In this document: piece after piece, positions 1-8,900 of the stretch
How positions within the stretch are numbered: position 1 is the stretch's first letter
Layout of the letters: every line of letters begins with the position of its first letter
DNA from: Candidatus Desantisiibacteriota bacterium
Lineage (GTDB): Bacteria > UBA9089 > CG2-30-40-21
Length of the DNA stretch: 16,932 nt
Assembly (NCBI GenBank): GCA_016208205.1
Contig: JACQYP010000027.1
Location: 1-16,932, forward strand
Direction of reading: 5' to 3'
The notes under the pieces: model-generated
Databases searched by the model: none
What the model saw: the letters and a program-made list of their open reading frames with translations, nothing else
Told to the model about the DNA's origin: nothing
Position numbers and translations under genes: made by a program

Positions 1-1880
1 ATAACGATATTAAAGGTATGACCACCGATAAGGATAAGCACAGCCAGAACATATCCAAGATACGGTATCTCTGTGGCCATCTTTGCTACCCCGTTGATAG
101 TCATGGCAATTGCGCTTGTAGCCAGACCCAATGCAAGCAATCGGGCATAAGAAAGCACATCGCCAAAATAGCCGACTACATTGTATAAGCTGATAGCCCC
201 ATTAAACAATTTCCCAAAGATACCCTTGCTTGTCCTTCCCTGGGTAAGGATAAGGGCAATAGCTGTAATAGATGCTCCGTTACCTGCTGCTGCTGATATT
301 TCTGGGGATACCTTGCCGCCAAGGATAAAGCTATATCCCATAGGCAGGAGGAAAACAAGGAGGATGAGCCATAATGCCTGATCCAGCAGGGCATCAATGA
401 ATTTCTTGTTGCGAATATTGCTGCATGCTTTAATGATAATACCTGTAAATATCTGAATAATTCCAAGCCCCAGAGCCAGCCTTAACATATCCAGAGGGTT
501 TTCTATTGGGTTAATAATAACTATTCTTTGGAATAGTTGAGGCAGGACAGCTACATCAATCCCAAACCATCCGCCGGTTAATGCCCCAATAACTATGGTC
601 GATATTCCGCTCCAGAGGATTATTTTTACTAATCTTGCGCCGCTTCCTGTTGGCTTGAACATTTTCAGGAGAAAAAGTGAAATAGCAGTCAGTATCACCC
701 CATAGCCGGCGTCTGTAATACAACACCCAAAAAAAATAATGAAGAATGGGGTAAGAAGGGGTGTTGGGTCAAATTCACGATAGTTGGGTCTGCCATAAAG
801 TGTTGTTACAAACTCAAAGGGCGAAACATAGTGATTATTTTCCAGTGCAACCGGCGGCTGCTCATCCTTTTTAGAGGGAAGGACAGTAATCTCTAATTCA
901 GGTGAGATTTTTTCTAATTCTTTTCTAATAGCCATCTCATCCTTTGTCCTAATCCAGCCATTAATAAAAAAGACTTTTCTGGTATGAGCAAATTTAGCCT
1001 CAACCTGCCTTTTCTGGATGTCTTCAAAGGCAAGGTCATACAAAACAAGGGCATTGTCCCGTTCATTCTTAGCCAGATCAAGGCATGCCTTTCTTAGTTT
1101 AATCTTTTCTTCATCTATTGCAGAAAGCTCTGCTTTCATCTGTCTCATCGCCTCAGCTGGACTATCAACAATACCCTCAAAACCGGGAGGCTTGCACCCA
1201 TGATGATTGAGAATGGCAAGTATCTGGGAGGCATCGTCCTTTAGCATCAGCAAAAAAAGATAAGCCGTATCACGATTTTCACTTATTATTCGCAATTCAA
1301 ATCCTGTTGCTTGCTTGCGAATGTCTTCCTGAATTTGGAGCAATAATTTTTTTTTGGCTATAATCAACTGGCTTGTTGTCATGCTCGAGTCTTGTAAATC
1401 CTGCAAGTTGGCATCAAAATCCTGCCATGGAGATAGTTCATCCAGCATATCTTGTTTCTTAGACATTTCTAATTGCAGCCCAATCATCTTGTTTTCTAAC
1501 TCAAGACACTGGGAATATATTCGGCTAACATCTGTCTCTTGCCTGATTCTTTCTATTTTCTCAGGTGATAGCGTTATTCTTTCAGGGGAAAGTAATGCTG
1601 CCAACCCCTTAGCTTTTTCTGAATAATCGGCTGTAAAATTAATAATATACTCTAACCGGCTCAAATCCTCTTCAAGGTTGCCTATTTGAATGCCTGAAAA
1701 TGCTGAATCTGAGACTTCTTTTCTGCCTACTGCCTTCTGTTCACCAATCTCCGACTCTTTAAGTTCTTCCCGGGCATCAGAGATATGGACACAGCCCAAG
1801 CGTAGCAATGTTTCGATGACCTTTTCCTTTAATGAACCGTATCCTGAAAGCTGAAATTTTTTCATCTGGCTAACAGCCAT
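1..1880 (-). CDS. ntpI: V/A-type ATP synthase membrane subunit I (partial, C-terminus off the left edge)
   Basis: This is the membrane (a-type) subunit of a V/A-type rotary ATPase, which forms the ion half-channels beside the rotor ring and anchors the peripheral stalk. Translation from the ATG at 1878-1880 begins MAVSQMKKFQLSGYG and stays open for 626 codons to the window edge. The N-terminal ~340 residues are soluble and rich in charged, coiled-coil-like stretches. The C-terminal half is hydrophobic with several membrane helices, including FFIIFFGCCITDAGYG. It contains the family signature SYARLLALGLA with its Arg at about residue 580, as expected for the ion-translocating helix, and ends in GGHTFN. 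Family members are usually 620-660 aa, so only a few dozen residues are missing. The start is supported by AGGAG seven bases upstream on the minus strand. It lies downstream of the stalk gene, the F-then-I order known from Enterococcus. The domain identity is firm; the use of H+ or Na+ cannot be told. Confidence 0.93.
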   Translation of the reverse strand, partial: MAVSQMKKFQLSGYGSLKEKVIETLLRLGCVHISDAREELKESEIGEQKAVGRKEVSDSAFSGIQIGNLEEDLSRLEYIINFTADYSEKAKGLAALLSPERITLSPEKIERIRQETDVSRIYSQCLELENKMIGLQLEMSKKQDMLDELSPWQDFDANLQDLQDSSMTTSQLIIAKKKLLLQIQEDIRKQATGFELRIISENRDTAYLFLLMLKDDASQILAILNHHGCKPPGFEGIVDSPAEAMRQMKAELSAIDEEKIKLRKACLDLAKNERDNALVLYDLAFEDIQKRQVEAKFAHTRKVFFINGWIRTKDEMAIRKELEKISPELEITVLPSKKDEQPPVALENNHYVSPFEFVTTLYGRPNYREFDPTPLLTPFFIIFFGCCITDAGYGVILTAISLFLLKMFKPTGSGARLVKIILWSGISTIVIGALTGGWFGIDVAVLPQLFQRIVIINPIENPLDMLRLALGLGIIQIFTGIIIKACSNIRNKKFIDALLDQALWLILLVFLLPMGYSFILGGKVSPEISAAAGNGASITAIALILTQGRTSKGIFGKLFNGAISLYNVVGYFGDVLSYARLLALGLATSAIAMTINGVAKMATEIPYLGYVLAVLILIGGHTFNIV

Positions 1881-1903
1881 GTTTTTACTCCTATTAAAAA
1901 ATA

Positions 1904-1994
1904 GCACGCGGATTGTACGGATGAGACGGATTGGCACGGATAAGAATTTATTAAAAATCCGTGAAGATCCGTTAAATCTGTGTTATCCGTGTTC
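1904..1994. repeat. Palindromic repeat built of CACGGAT-type units, between ntpF and ntpI
   Basis: The spacer between the two ATPase genes holds an imperfect inverted repeat. The left arm carries CGGAT/ACGGAT units about 10 bases apart, ending with CACGGAT at 1935-1941. The right arm carries the complements ATCCGTG (1957-1963), ATCCGT (1967-1972) and ATCCGTG (1985-1991). A 15-base A/T-rich loop separates the arms. Inside the polycistronic transcript it could fold into a long hairpin and affect the expression ratio of the two genes; that role is inference. Confidence 0.75.
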
Positions 1995-1996
1995 TA

Positions 1997-2314
1997 TTAT
2001 TCCTCCATAATTTTTGCAGCAATAAATCTTATGGCTGCATCCATGTTTTGTGCGGCATTTTCCCGAATTCCATGGATCAGATGCTCGTTTTCTTGATTTA
2101 AGCAAGCAATCTGTGTTTCTGTCTCAGCCCGGACATCTTCAACAAGTTTTTTTTCCATTTCCTGAATTTGTTTTTTAACTTCCGCGTGCGATTCCTGCTT
2201 TTTTGTTTCTGCCTCAAATAGCATTTTGTGTGCCTCTTTATGTGCCTCAGCCACAAGCTCTTCGCTTTCTTGTTCCACCTGATGGACTGTTTTTAATAAT
2301 TCAACCATAGACAT
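1997..2314 (-). CDS. ntpF: V/A-type ATPase peripheral-stalk subunit (NtpF / subunit G/H-like)
   Basis: This is a 105-aa, almost wholly helical protein rich in Glu, Lys, Gln and Ala, with continuous heptad-like spacing (LLKTVHQVEQESEELVAEA and KKQIQEMEKKLVEDVRAET). It has no signal peptide and no membrane segment. Size, coiled-coil character and position directly before subunit I match the small stalk subunit of bacterial V/A-ATPases (NtpF, also called AhaH or subunit G), which pairs with subunit E to form the peripheral stalk and binds the soluble part of subunit I. The first ATG (2312-2314) is preferred because AGGAG lies seven bases upstream; a second ATG two codons later is possible. The same TAGGAGTAA context precedes ntpI, so the two genes are probably translated similarly. 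The family assignment rests on composition, length and context rather than a diagnostic motif. Confidence 0.8.
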   Translation of the reverse strand: MSMVELLKTVHQVEQESEELVAEAHKEAHKMLFEAETKKQESHAEVKKQIQEMEKKLVEDVRAETETQIACLNQENEHLIHGIRENAAQNMDAAIRFIAAKIMEE

Positions 2315-2331
2315 AATCTTACTCCTATTGA

Positions 2332-2416
2332 TAACTACTCAGGTATTTAGGCTGAAGACTGAAGGCTGAAGTGTCCTAATAGCCTTCTGTCTTCAATCTG
2401 TCCACCTGAATAGTTA
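2332..2416. repeat. Palindromic repeat with TAACTACTCAGGT ends in the ATPase 5' leader
   Basis: The ends are TAACTACTCAGGT (2332-2344) and ACCTGAATAGTTA (2404-2416), complementary at 12 of 13 positions. Inside lie TGAAGACTGAAGGCT (2353-2367) and AGCCTTCTGTCTTCA (2381-2395), complementary at 14 of 15. The whole 85 bases can fold into one long hairpin. It lies between the likely ATPase promoter and the ntpF ribosome binding site, so it would be part of the mRNA leader. The end motif recurs at other places in this window. Confidence 0.8.
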
Positions 2417-2511
2417 CCATCAGCCAACTCAAATATTGAAAAGTTTTGTGTGATCACGCATAATTTATTCCTAAAAGCCTTCAGCCTATAGCCTATAATT
2501 ACACATATAGT

Positions 2512-2540
2512 ATGATACCAAAAATATTTTTATCTGTCAA
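2512..2540 (-). promoter_or_regulatory. Sigma70-like promoter of the V/A-ATPase operon
   Basis: On the minus strand there is a perfect -35 TTGACA (plus coordinates 2535-2540), a 17-base spacer, and a -10 TATCAT (2512-2517, five of six consensus bases). Transcription would start near 2505, giving a leader of about 190 bases before ntpF. The surrounding DNA is strongly A/T-rich. This is a sequence-match prediction only. Confidence 0.6.
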
Positions 2541-2553
2541 TAAAAATATTTTT
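2520..2553. promoter_or_regulatory. Pair of identical AAAAATATTTTT palindromes around the -35 box
   Basis: The 12-base perfect palindrome AAAAATATTTTT occurs at 2520-2531, within the promoter spacer, and again at 2542-2553, just upstream of the -35 box. The centres are 22 bases apart, close to two helical turns, so both would face the same side of the DNA. They could be operator half-sites, or simply an A-tract/UP-element effect. Confidence 0.35.
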
Positions 2554-2622
2554 TTATTTGTATAATGGGGGTCAGCAAGCGGTAGGAAAAAGACAATCAC
2601 AATTAGGATGTTTTTTTTTGAA

Positions 2623-2651
2623 TTGACATTTTGAAAATCTTATGCTAAACT
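2623..2651 (+). promoter_or_regulatory. Sigma70-like promoter reading into the Uma2 remnant and possibly the giant gene
   Basis: There is a perfect -35 TTGACA at 2623-2628 and, after a 17-base spacer, TAAACT at 2646-2651 (four of six -10 consensus bases). A TATGCT at 2641-2646 has too short a spacer. The predicted start point near 2658 precedes the ribosome binding site at 2705-2709. Since the first gene is broken, this promoter may now serve the secreted-protein gene downstream. Confidence 0.45.
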
Positions 2652-2664
2652 TATTTATAAGTAT

Positions 2665-2701
2665 TCAGCTGTCAGCAGTATTACTGAAGGCTGATGGCTG
2701 A
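2665..2701. repeat. TCAGC-type hairpin repeat
   Basis: TCAGCTGTCAGC (2665-2676) faces GCTGATGGCTGA (2690-2701), complementary at 10 of 12 positions, with AGTA/TACT next to the turn. It belongs to the same wording (CTGAAGGCTGA) as the inner arms of the repeat at 2332-2416. It lies in the short leader just before the ribosome binding site of the Uma2 remnant. Confidence 0.6.
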
Positions 2702-2717
2702 TTTGGAGGTACTATTT

Positions 2718-2891
2718 ATGGGTCTTTCTGCAAGAAAAAGAGAAAAAAGATTTACCTATGGAGATTATTTACACTGGCCGGATGATGAGCGATGGGAATT
2801 GATAGATGGGGTAGCACAGAGGACAAAAAAGAATCCACAGATTACACAGATTTTCACAGATTTAATAAAGAGTTTGTATTTTTATCTTTAA
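2718..2891 (+). pseudogene. Truncated Uma2-family (DUF820) restriction-endonuclease-like protein
   Basis: The reading frame starts MGLSARKREKRFTYGDYLHW and continues PDDERWELIDGVA, the N-terminal signature of the Uma2 family, PD-(D/E)XK-like proteins of unknown cellular role that are usually near 190 aa. Here only about 37 family residues remain. After GVAQ the frame runs into the palindromic repeat at 2833-2919, which encodes the unrelated tail KNPQITQIFTDLIKSLYFYL and a stop. The catalytic core (HQ, D and ExK motifs) is missing, so the product should be inactive. The ATG at 2718-2720 is chosen over the one at 2694 because GGAGG lies at 2705-2709, eight bases upstream. The C-terminal part is not found elsewhere in the window, so insertion of the repeat alone does not explain the loss; deletion accompanied it. 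Confidence 0.75.
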
Positions 2892-2919
2892 TCTGTGCTA
2901 ATCTGTGTAATCTGTGGAT
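2833..2919. repeat. Palindromic repeat built of CACAGATT units
   Basis: A 20-base arm at 2833-2852 is perfectly complementary to 2900-2919. With the next unit the arms extend to about 32 bases with two mismatches, around an A/T-rich loop near 2865-2888. Each arm contains three CACAGATT (or AATCTGTG) units 9-10 bases apart. The repeat supplies the false C-terminus of the Uma2 remnant and the GTG at 2914 that opens the frame of the following gene. Elements of this wording are, from general knowledge, scattered through many environmental genomes. Confidence 0.85.
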
Positions 2920-2937
2920 ATTTCAACCTGTGAAATA

Positions 2938-5900
2938 ATGGAGCTGCAATTGAAGAGAATATTGGGGTTTGTTGGAATTTTAATCATGGGATGGGTGAGT
3001 TTTGCCTTTGGTGGGACAGTAACCGTGTCTGGGACTACTACGGTCTTTGCGACTATACAGGCAGGGGTAGATGTTTGTCCAGAAGGTGGTATGGTATTGG
3101 TGAATGACGGAACATACACTGAAAACATCAACTTCTTGGGCAAAACCATTACTGTGGAGTCTGTCCATGGCACAACCTCTACCATCATTGACGGTAATGC
3201 CAGCGGCAGTGTGGTAATCTTTAATTCTGGTGAAGGAACTGGCTCAGTTTTAAGTGGGTTCACCATACGGAACGGGAAGGCTATCTACGGTTATGGTGGC
3301 GGGATTTATTGCGACACCTCCTCGCCAACGATTACCAACTGCACCATCATCGGAAATTCAACTTCTTGGGGTGGCGGCGGAATTTATTGCTCGGGCACCT
3401 CTTCACCGACAATCACCAACTGCACTATCAGCAAAAATTCAGCTACTAACGGTGGTGGGATTTATTACAAATCTTCTTCACCAACGATTACCAGCTGTAC
3501 TATCAGTGAAAATTCAGCTGGTGGGGACGGCGGCGGGATTTCTTGCTGGGGCACATCCACACTCACCAACTGTACTATCAGCAAAAATTCAGCTGGTTAC
3601 CATGGTGGTGGGATTTGTTGCTATTCTTCCTCGCTAACACTTACCAACTGCACTATCAGCAAAAATTCAGCTTCTAAAGACTACAATTCAGACGAATATG
3701 GCGGTGGTGGGATTTATTGCTCTGGCACATCCTCGCTAACACTTACCAACTGCACCATCAGCAAAAATTCGGCTCCTTATGGCGGTGGGATCCTTTGTTA
3801 TTCCTCCTCCCCGCCGATAATAATCAACAGCATCCTCTGGGATAATAGTCTACAAGAAATCTATACATATGGTGGCTTAATCATCGCTTACTCTGACATC
3901 AAAGGAGGCTGGGTGGGAACAAGCAATGCTGGAGCAGGTAACATTGTTGCTGACCCATTATTTGTAGGTGATGATGATTATCACCTGATAGGAAATTCAC
4001 CCTGCCGAGACAAAGGCACAAACACAGCCCCAAACATCCCTTCAACCGATAAAGACGGCAACCCCCGCATATCAAATAGCATCGTTGACATGGGTGCTTA
4101 TGAGTATCAAGGCAATCCACCAACTACCTCTTCATGGATTGACGCTACGACCGGGATACTGATTGATTTTCCCAGCCTTGATGATGGCACAAAGCTCAAT
4201 ATCCCGATTGGATTTGACTTCCAGTTTTATGGGGAAAGGTTTAACAAAATAAATGTATGCACCAATGGTTTTATGGGATTTATTACTACAGGGCTTGATT
4301 CTAATTATAAGAATCCATTCCCTACAGGAACATACACTGATTATAATTGGTCACCAATGGTTGATATAGTTGCTCCTTTATGGACAGATTGGAGCCTTTC
4401 TTCAGACTCTCATGGACAGCCAGGCATTGGGGTCGCTTACTATCTTCAGGGTGGCATCAGTCCAAACAGATATTTTGTAGTAGAATTTCATAATATTTCA
4501 CACTTTGATGGTGGCACAAGTCAAGATATGCTCTCAACCTTTGAAGCTGTCCTCCACGAGAGCGGCAAGATTCAATTTAATTATAAGCATGTTGGATATA
4601 CTGGTGAGGATGTTATTGTTGGTCTAAACAATGGGGATGGTATCCTTGGCACAACTACCCTTTGGAGAGAGTCACCAGGCAGTAATACCAGCATTGAGTA
4701 CAGTTATCTTACCTCAAGGGCAGAGCCTATTTCACCGTACATCAACACCTATGCTCCTATTAGTGTTCCCTTTCAATCCTTTGCAAATAAGCTTGCTTCT
4801 ATAGGGCTTTATTATAAATATAGCAGTGATAATATGACATGGGGAACATATTCATTATCTGAAACAAAAAACATAACAGGAACATCTGCTGCAGGCTCGT
4901 TTTCATTTAATTGTCCGGAAGGGCAGGGATATTATCAGTTTTATACCCTTGCCAGGGATGGAAGTAATACCCTTGAATACGCTCCAAAGCTTTCGGATAC
5001 ATCTTGTTGTTTTTGGAATACACCTATTCTTAGTGTCTCCGGCACATCTACAGTTCCACCTTCTACACAGCGAGGTGCAAATGATGTAATTATTGGAAGT
5101 CTCACCCTTTCAACAGGAGTGGGAACGATTACAGTAGATTCTATCAAGCTCCAGAGGTCCGGCTCGTGTACGGATGCAGATATCAGCTTAGTGTCGCTGT
5201 ATAGAAATGACATACGAATAGGTACCGGGAGCTTTATTAATGGATATGTGGTTTTTACAGGATTAAACATAGAGCTTGCGCCAAATACATCCAATAATAT
5301 CTCTGTGAAGTATAATATTTCTACATCAGCAACGCTGGGTAATACTATTGGCATGACCTTGCTTGAGCCTGCATCAGTTGGTATTATCGGACCAGGAACC
5401 GTTTCCTCTATTAATTTTCCAATTACCTCGAAGCCATCTCTTGTTTCGTGTTTTTCCTTAGCACAGGAATTGACAGGGGTTTCTGTATCCTCTGGTATAT
5501 GGGGAGATTATGATGCTGATGGCGATATGGATATTCTTATTTGCGGAGCATCTGTATCCGGTAATATTTGTCAGGTATTCAGAAATGATCAAGGAACATT
5601 CAGTCTTGCTGCTAATTTGTCTGGGATATCTCATTATGAATCTGCCAATGGTTCTTCGTGGGGTGATTATGATAATGATGGAGACCTTGACATTGCTGTA
5701 ACCGGATTGGGCAGCTCAGTGATATATAGAAATACCGGTGGGAATTTTGAGTCTATCAATGCAACCCTTCCAGGATTATATGGTAGTTCCATTGCCTGGG
5801 GAGATTATGATAATGATGGAGACCTTGATATTGCTCTGGCAGGGAATAGCTCAGGCAGGATTGCTGGGATATATCAAAATAATAATGGGGTATTTACTGA

Positions 5901-8900
5901 TATTAATGCTAATCTCACCGGCATATCTCACGGGGCATTATCATGGATAGATTATAACAATGATGGCAGATTGGATTTGAGTATAAACGGTGACGGCAAT
6001 GAATTTGCTAAGGTGTATACTAACAAGGGCAATAATACCTTTGAGGATAGCGGCATAACCCTGCCTAATGTATATGTTGGCTGCCTTACCTGGGCAGACT
6101 ATGATAACGATGGTGATATGGATGTAGCCATTACAGGTGGTGACAATAGTGGTAATAAACTGTCAAAAATATATCGTAATGATAACGGCACATTTACAGA
6201 TATTAATGCAGGATTGCAAGATGTGTGGGTCAGCTTTGCATCCTGGGGGGATTATGATAATGATGGACTTGCGGATCTTGCCTTAATCGGTAAAACTTCA
6301 GGAATGGGAGATATTTGTAATATCTATAGAAATAACGGAAATGATTCATTTACCCTTGATACGGCTATTAATTTACCAGGGGTAGTCAATGGGGCAATTA
6401 ATTGGGGTGATTATGATCATGATGGAGACCTGGATATCCTTTTGACAGGGGCAAGCAATGAGGGGAGCATTGCAAGAATATACAGGAATGATGAGGCTGT
6501 TTATAAACCAAACAATCTACCTGCCCCGCCTGATAATGGATTCAGCACAAGCCTTGATCCTGGCATTGTTACCCTGAATTGGGGCAATGGGTCTGATATA
6601 GAGACAGGAGCCTCCGGGTTATATTATAATCTCAGGGTAGGCACAGGTAGTGGAACGGGTAATATCGTCTCATCCCTATACGACTCTCCCTTGTTTGGCA
6701 GATACTATGGGCTGAAGGGTAAAACAATGAAACTCAAGGTTGTGCCTGACACAACCTACTATTGGGCAGTGCAATCCATTGATGCCGGGCTTTCAGCAGG
6801 GACATGGTCAACACAGCAGTCTGTTTATATTTCAGAGGGTTCAGTTGCTGAAAATTTACCACCCACAATTACCATCACTCATCCGACAATCCCTGGTGCA
6901 GAGGCAGATTCTTCATATCTTATTGGATGGATAGATAAGGATATTGATAGTCCTGCTACCATCTCGTTGTATTATGATGACAACAATAGCGGTACTGACG
7001 GCATAAAAATTGTTGAAAATATCAGCGAGGATGATGCGAATGATACCTATGCATGGGACACCTCTGAAATTGTTGATGGCAGCTATTATATCTATGCATT
7101 GATAACAGATGGGAGCAGCACGGCTTGCAGCTATTCTACAGGCAAGGTAACTATTGACCATCGGCAATTGGATAGTAAAAGGCTGGCATGGCATACAGGT
7201 GGATGCTGGCTTAATGGGGATATTCATATGCATACCAAGAAAAGTGATGGCAGCAATTCAGCCTCTGATGTGGCAAGAAAAGCAGAATCCTATGGGGTAG
7301 ATTTTATTGCTATTACTGATCATGGTGATTCGGAGTTCAATATTGGCTCTCAGGAATATCATCAGGCGATATTGGATGCTCGTGGAACCGTAAGTGATTT
7401 AATGATCTTTGAGGGTGTGGAGTGGAATGTGCCTGGTGCGGATGACGGTGGACATGCCGGTGTGATTGTAACAAACTCGCCGGATGAAAATAAGATTATC
7501 CGTGAGTTTGTCCTGAATTTTGATGCGGATGATGATAATGTAAGGGGAGACAATGATCTTGCCCTTGCAGGACTGGCATGGCTTGGTACCCATACACAAA
7601 ACAATGTGATCCCTATTTGCAGCCTGAATCATCCGAGCCGGGCTTCTTACAACCTTAGCAACCTTACTGTAGACTGGAATAAGGGCTATACCCTTGAAAA
7701 ATTACGCCTGTATGATGATGTGCCGGGTGATGTGTGCATTGGGTTTGCAGGTGATTGGGGGCATAAAAAGTACACAGGCGAAGGATTTCCCCTATACTTT
7801 GCTGCAATGAATGGCTTCCATGACCCAAAGACGGCCTGGATTGGCAATTCGTTAGATCAATTGCTCAGTGAGGGCAGGAAATGGTTGATTCGATTTGAGG
7901 ATGATTTTCATAGTACATCTATGGATTACTGGCCTGGTGAATACTCAAAGACATATTACTATTGCCCAAGCAAAACATATGAGGGTGTGCTTAAGGGCAT
8001 ACGAGGGGGATGCAGCTATGCTGTTCATGGCAATATCATCACCGGTTTAGGGTTTACAGCCTCTTGTGGTACTCAAACCGCTATCATGGGTGAGACAATT
8101 GATGCCTGTCAGGGGCAAACCATTACCCTGACCATTCGCGTACAGAAAGGCTCAGGCACTCTTAACGCTATAGAGCTTATCTCTAATATCACAGGCACAG
8201 CAGCATCAACCCATGTGTTTACTTCAAATGATTGGTTGCAAGATGGTGATTGGTTGCAGATGGGGTATGATTTTTTGGTGCCAAATCATGACTTTTATCT
8301 ACGCCTTCGTGGAAGTGCTACCTCTGGAGCTGTTACCCCATGGTTTTATACCAATCCGATTATGGGGAAAGTAATGCCTGTGTTAATTCGTGTTATCCCT
8401 GCTTCAGGCACGGTAGGCAGCCCTATTACTGTCTCTGGCAGCGGTTTTAAGCCAAATGAATACATCTGGGTTGGCTTTGGCACAGCATATTGTGTAAAAA
8501 AGACGATGAGTGATGCTTTCGGGAGCTTTTCTGCATCCTTTCTTACTCAGGTACAATTTGCCGGTGAAACAACTGTAATTGCCTATGGATTATCCTCAAG
8601 CATCTTTACAACAACGAAATTTACCCTGCAGCCGTTTGCTTCTATACCACAGCCAATCAATGATATGGAGGCGTTTAATCCAACCGGTTCATCTGTATCA
8701 TTAAGATGGAGTCCATATCTTGAGCAAACAGACACTCAACGGGAGATAGATGCCAGACGGAATCTGAATGGGCTGAAGGCAGCTATTACGCTTTACTATA
8801 AAGAGAATGGAAGGTGGCCTGAGTCTTTGGATTCTCAATCGCATGGTTCATATCCGGCATTTATTCCAAAATATGTCAATAATATCCCATATGCTACCCT

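Larger units (their letters stand above)
2315..2693. other. Divergent intergenic region between the ATPase operon and the Uma2 remnant
   Basis: There is no coding region here. It holds, in order, the palindromic leader repeat (2332-2416), a second short CAGCC-rich stretch (about 2477-2492, AGCCTTCAGCCTATAG) related in wording to the neighbouring repeats, the minus-strand promoter with the paired palindromes (2512-2553), the plus-strand promoter (2623-2651), and the start of the TCAGC hairpin (from 2665). Confidence 0.7.

Noticed and set aside
2558..2570. Plus-strand -10 box TATAAT at 2561-2566 as a promoter
   Set aside because: No acceptable -35 lies 16-18 bases upstream; the TTGACA at 2623 gives a better promoter.
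2914..2937. GTG start at 2914 for the giant protein
   Set aside because: It lies in the right arm of the CACAGATT palindrome, and the ATG at 2938 places the signal peptide at the N-terminus. The start still lacks a clear ribosome binding site, so this stays uncertain.
3334..3774. Regular repeats that could be taken for a CRISPR array
   Set aside because: The spacings vary in multiples of three, the frame is open throughout, and the repeats translate to beta-helix rungs.
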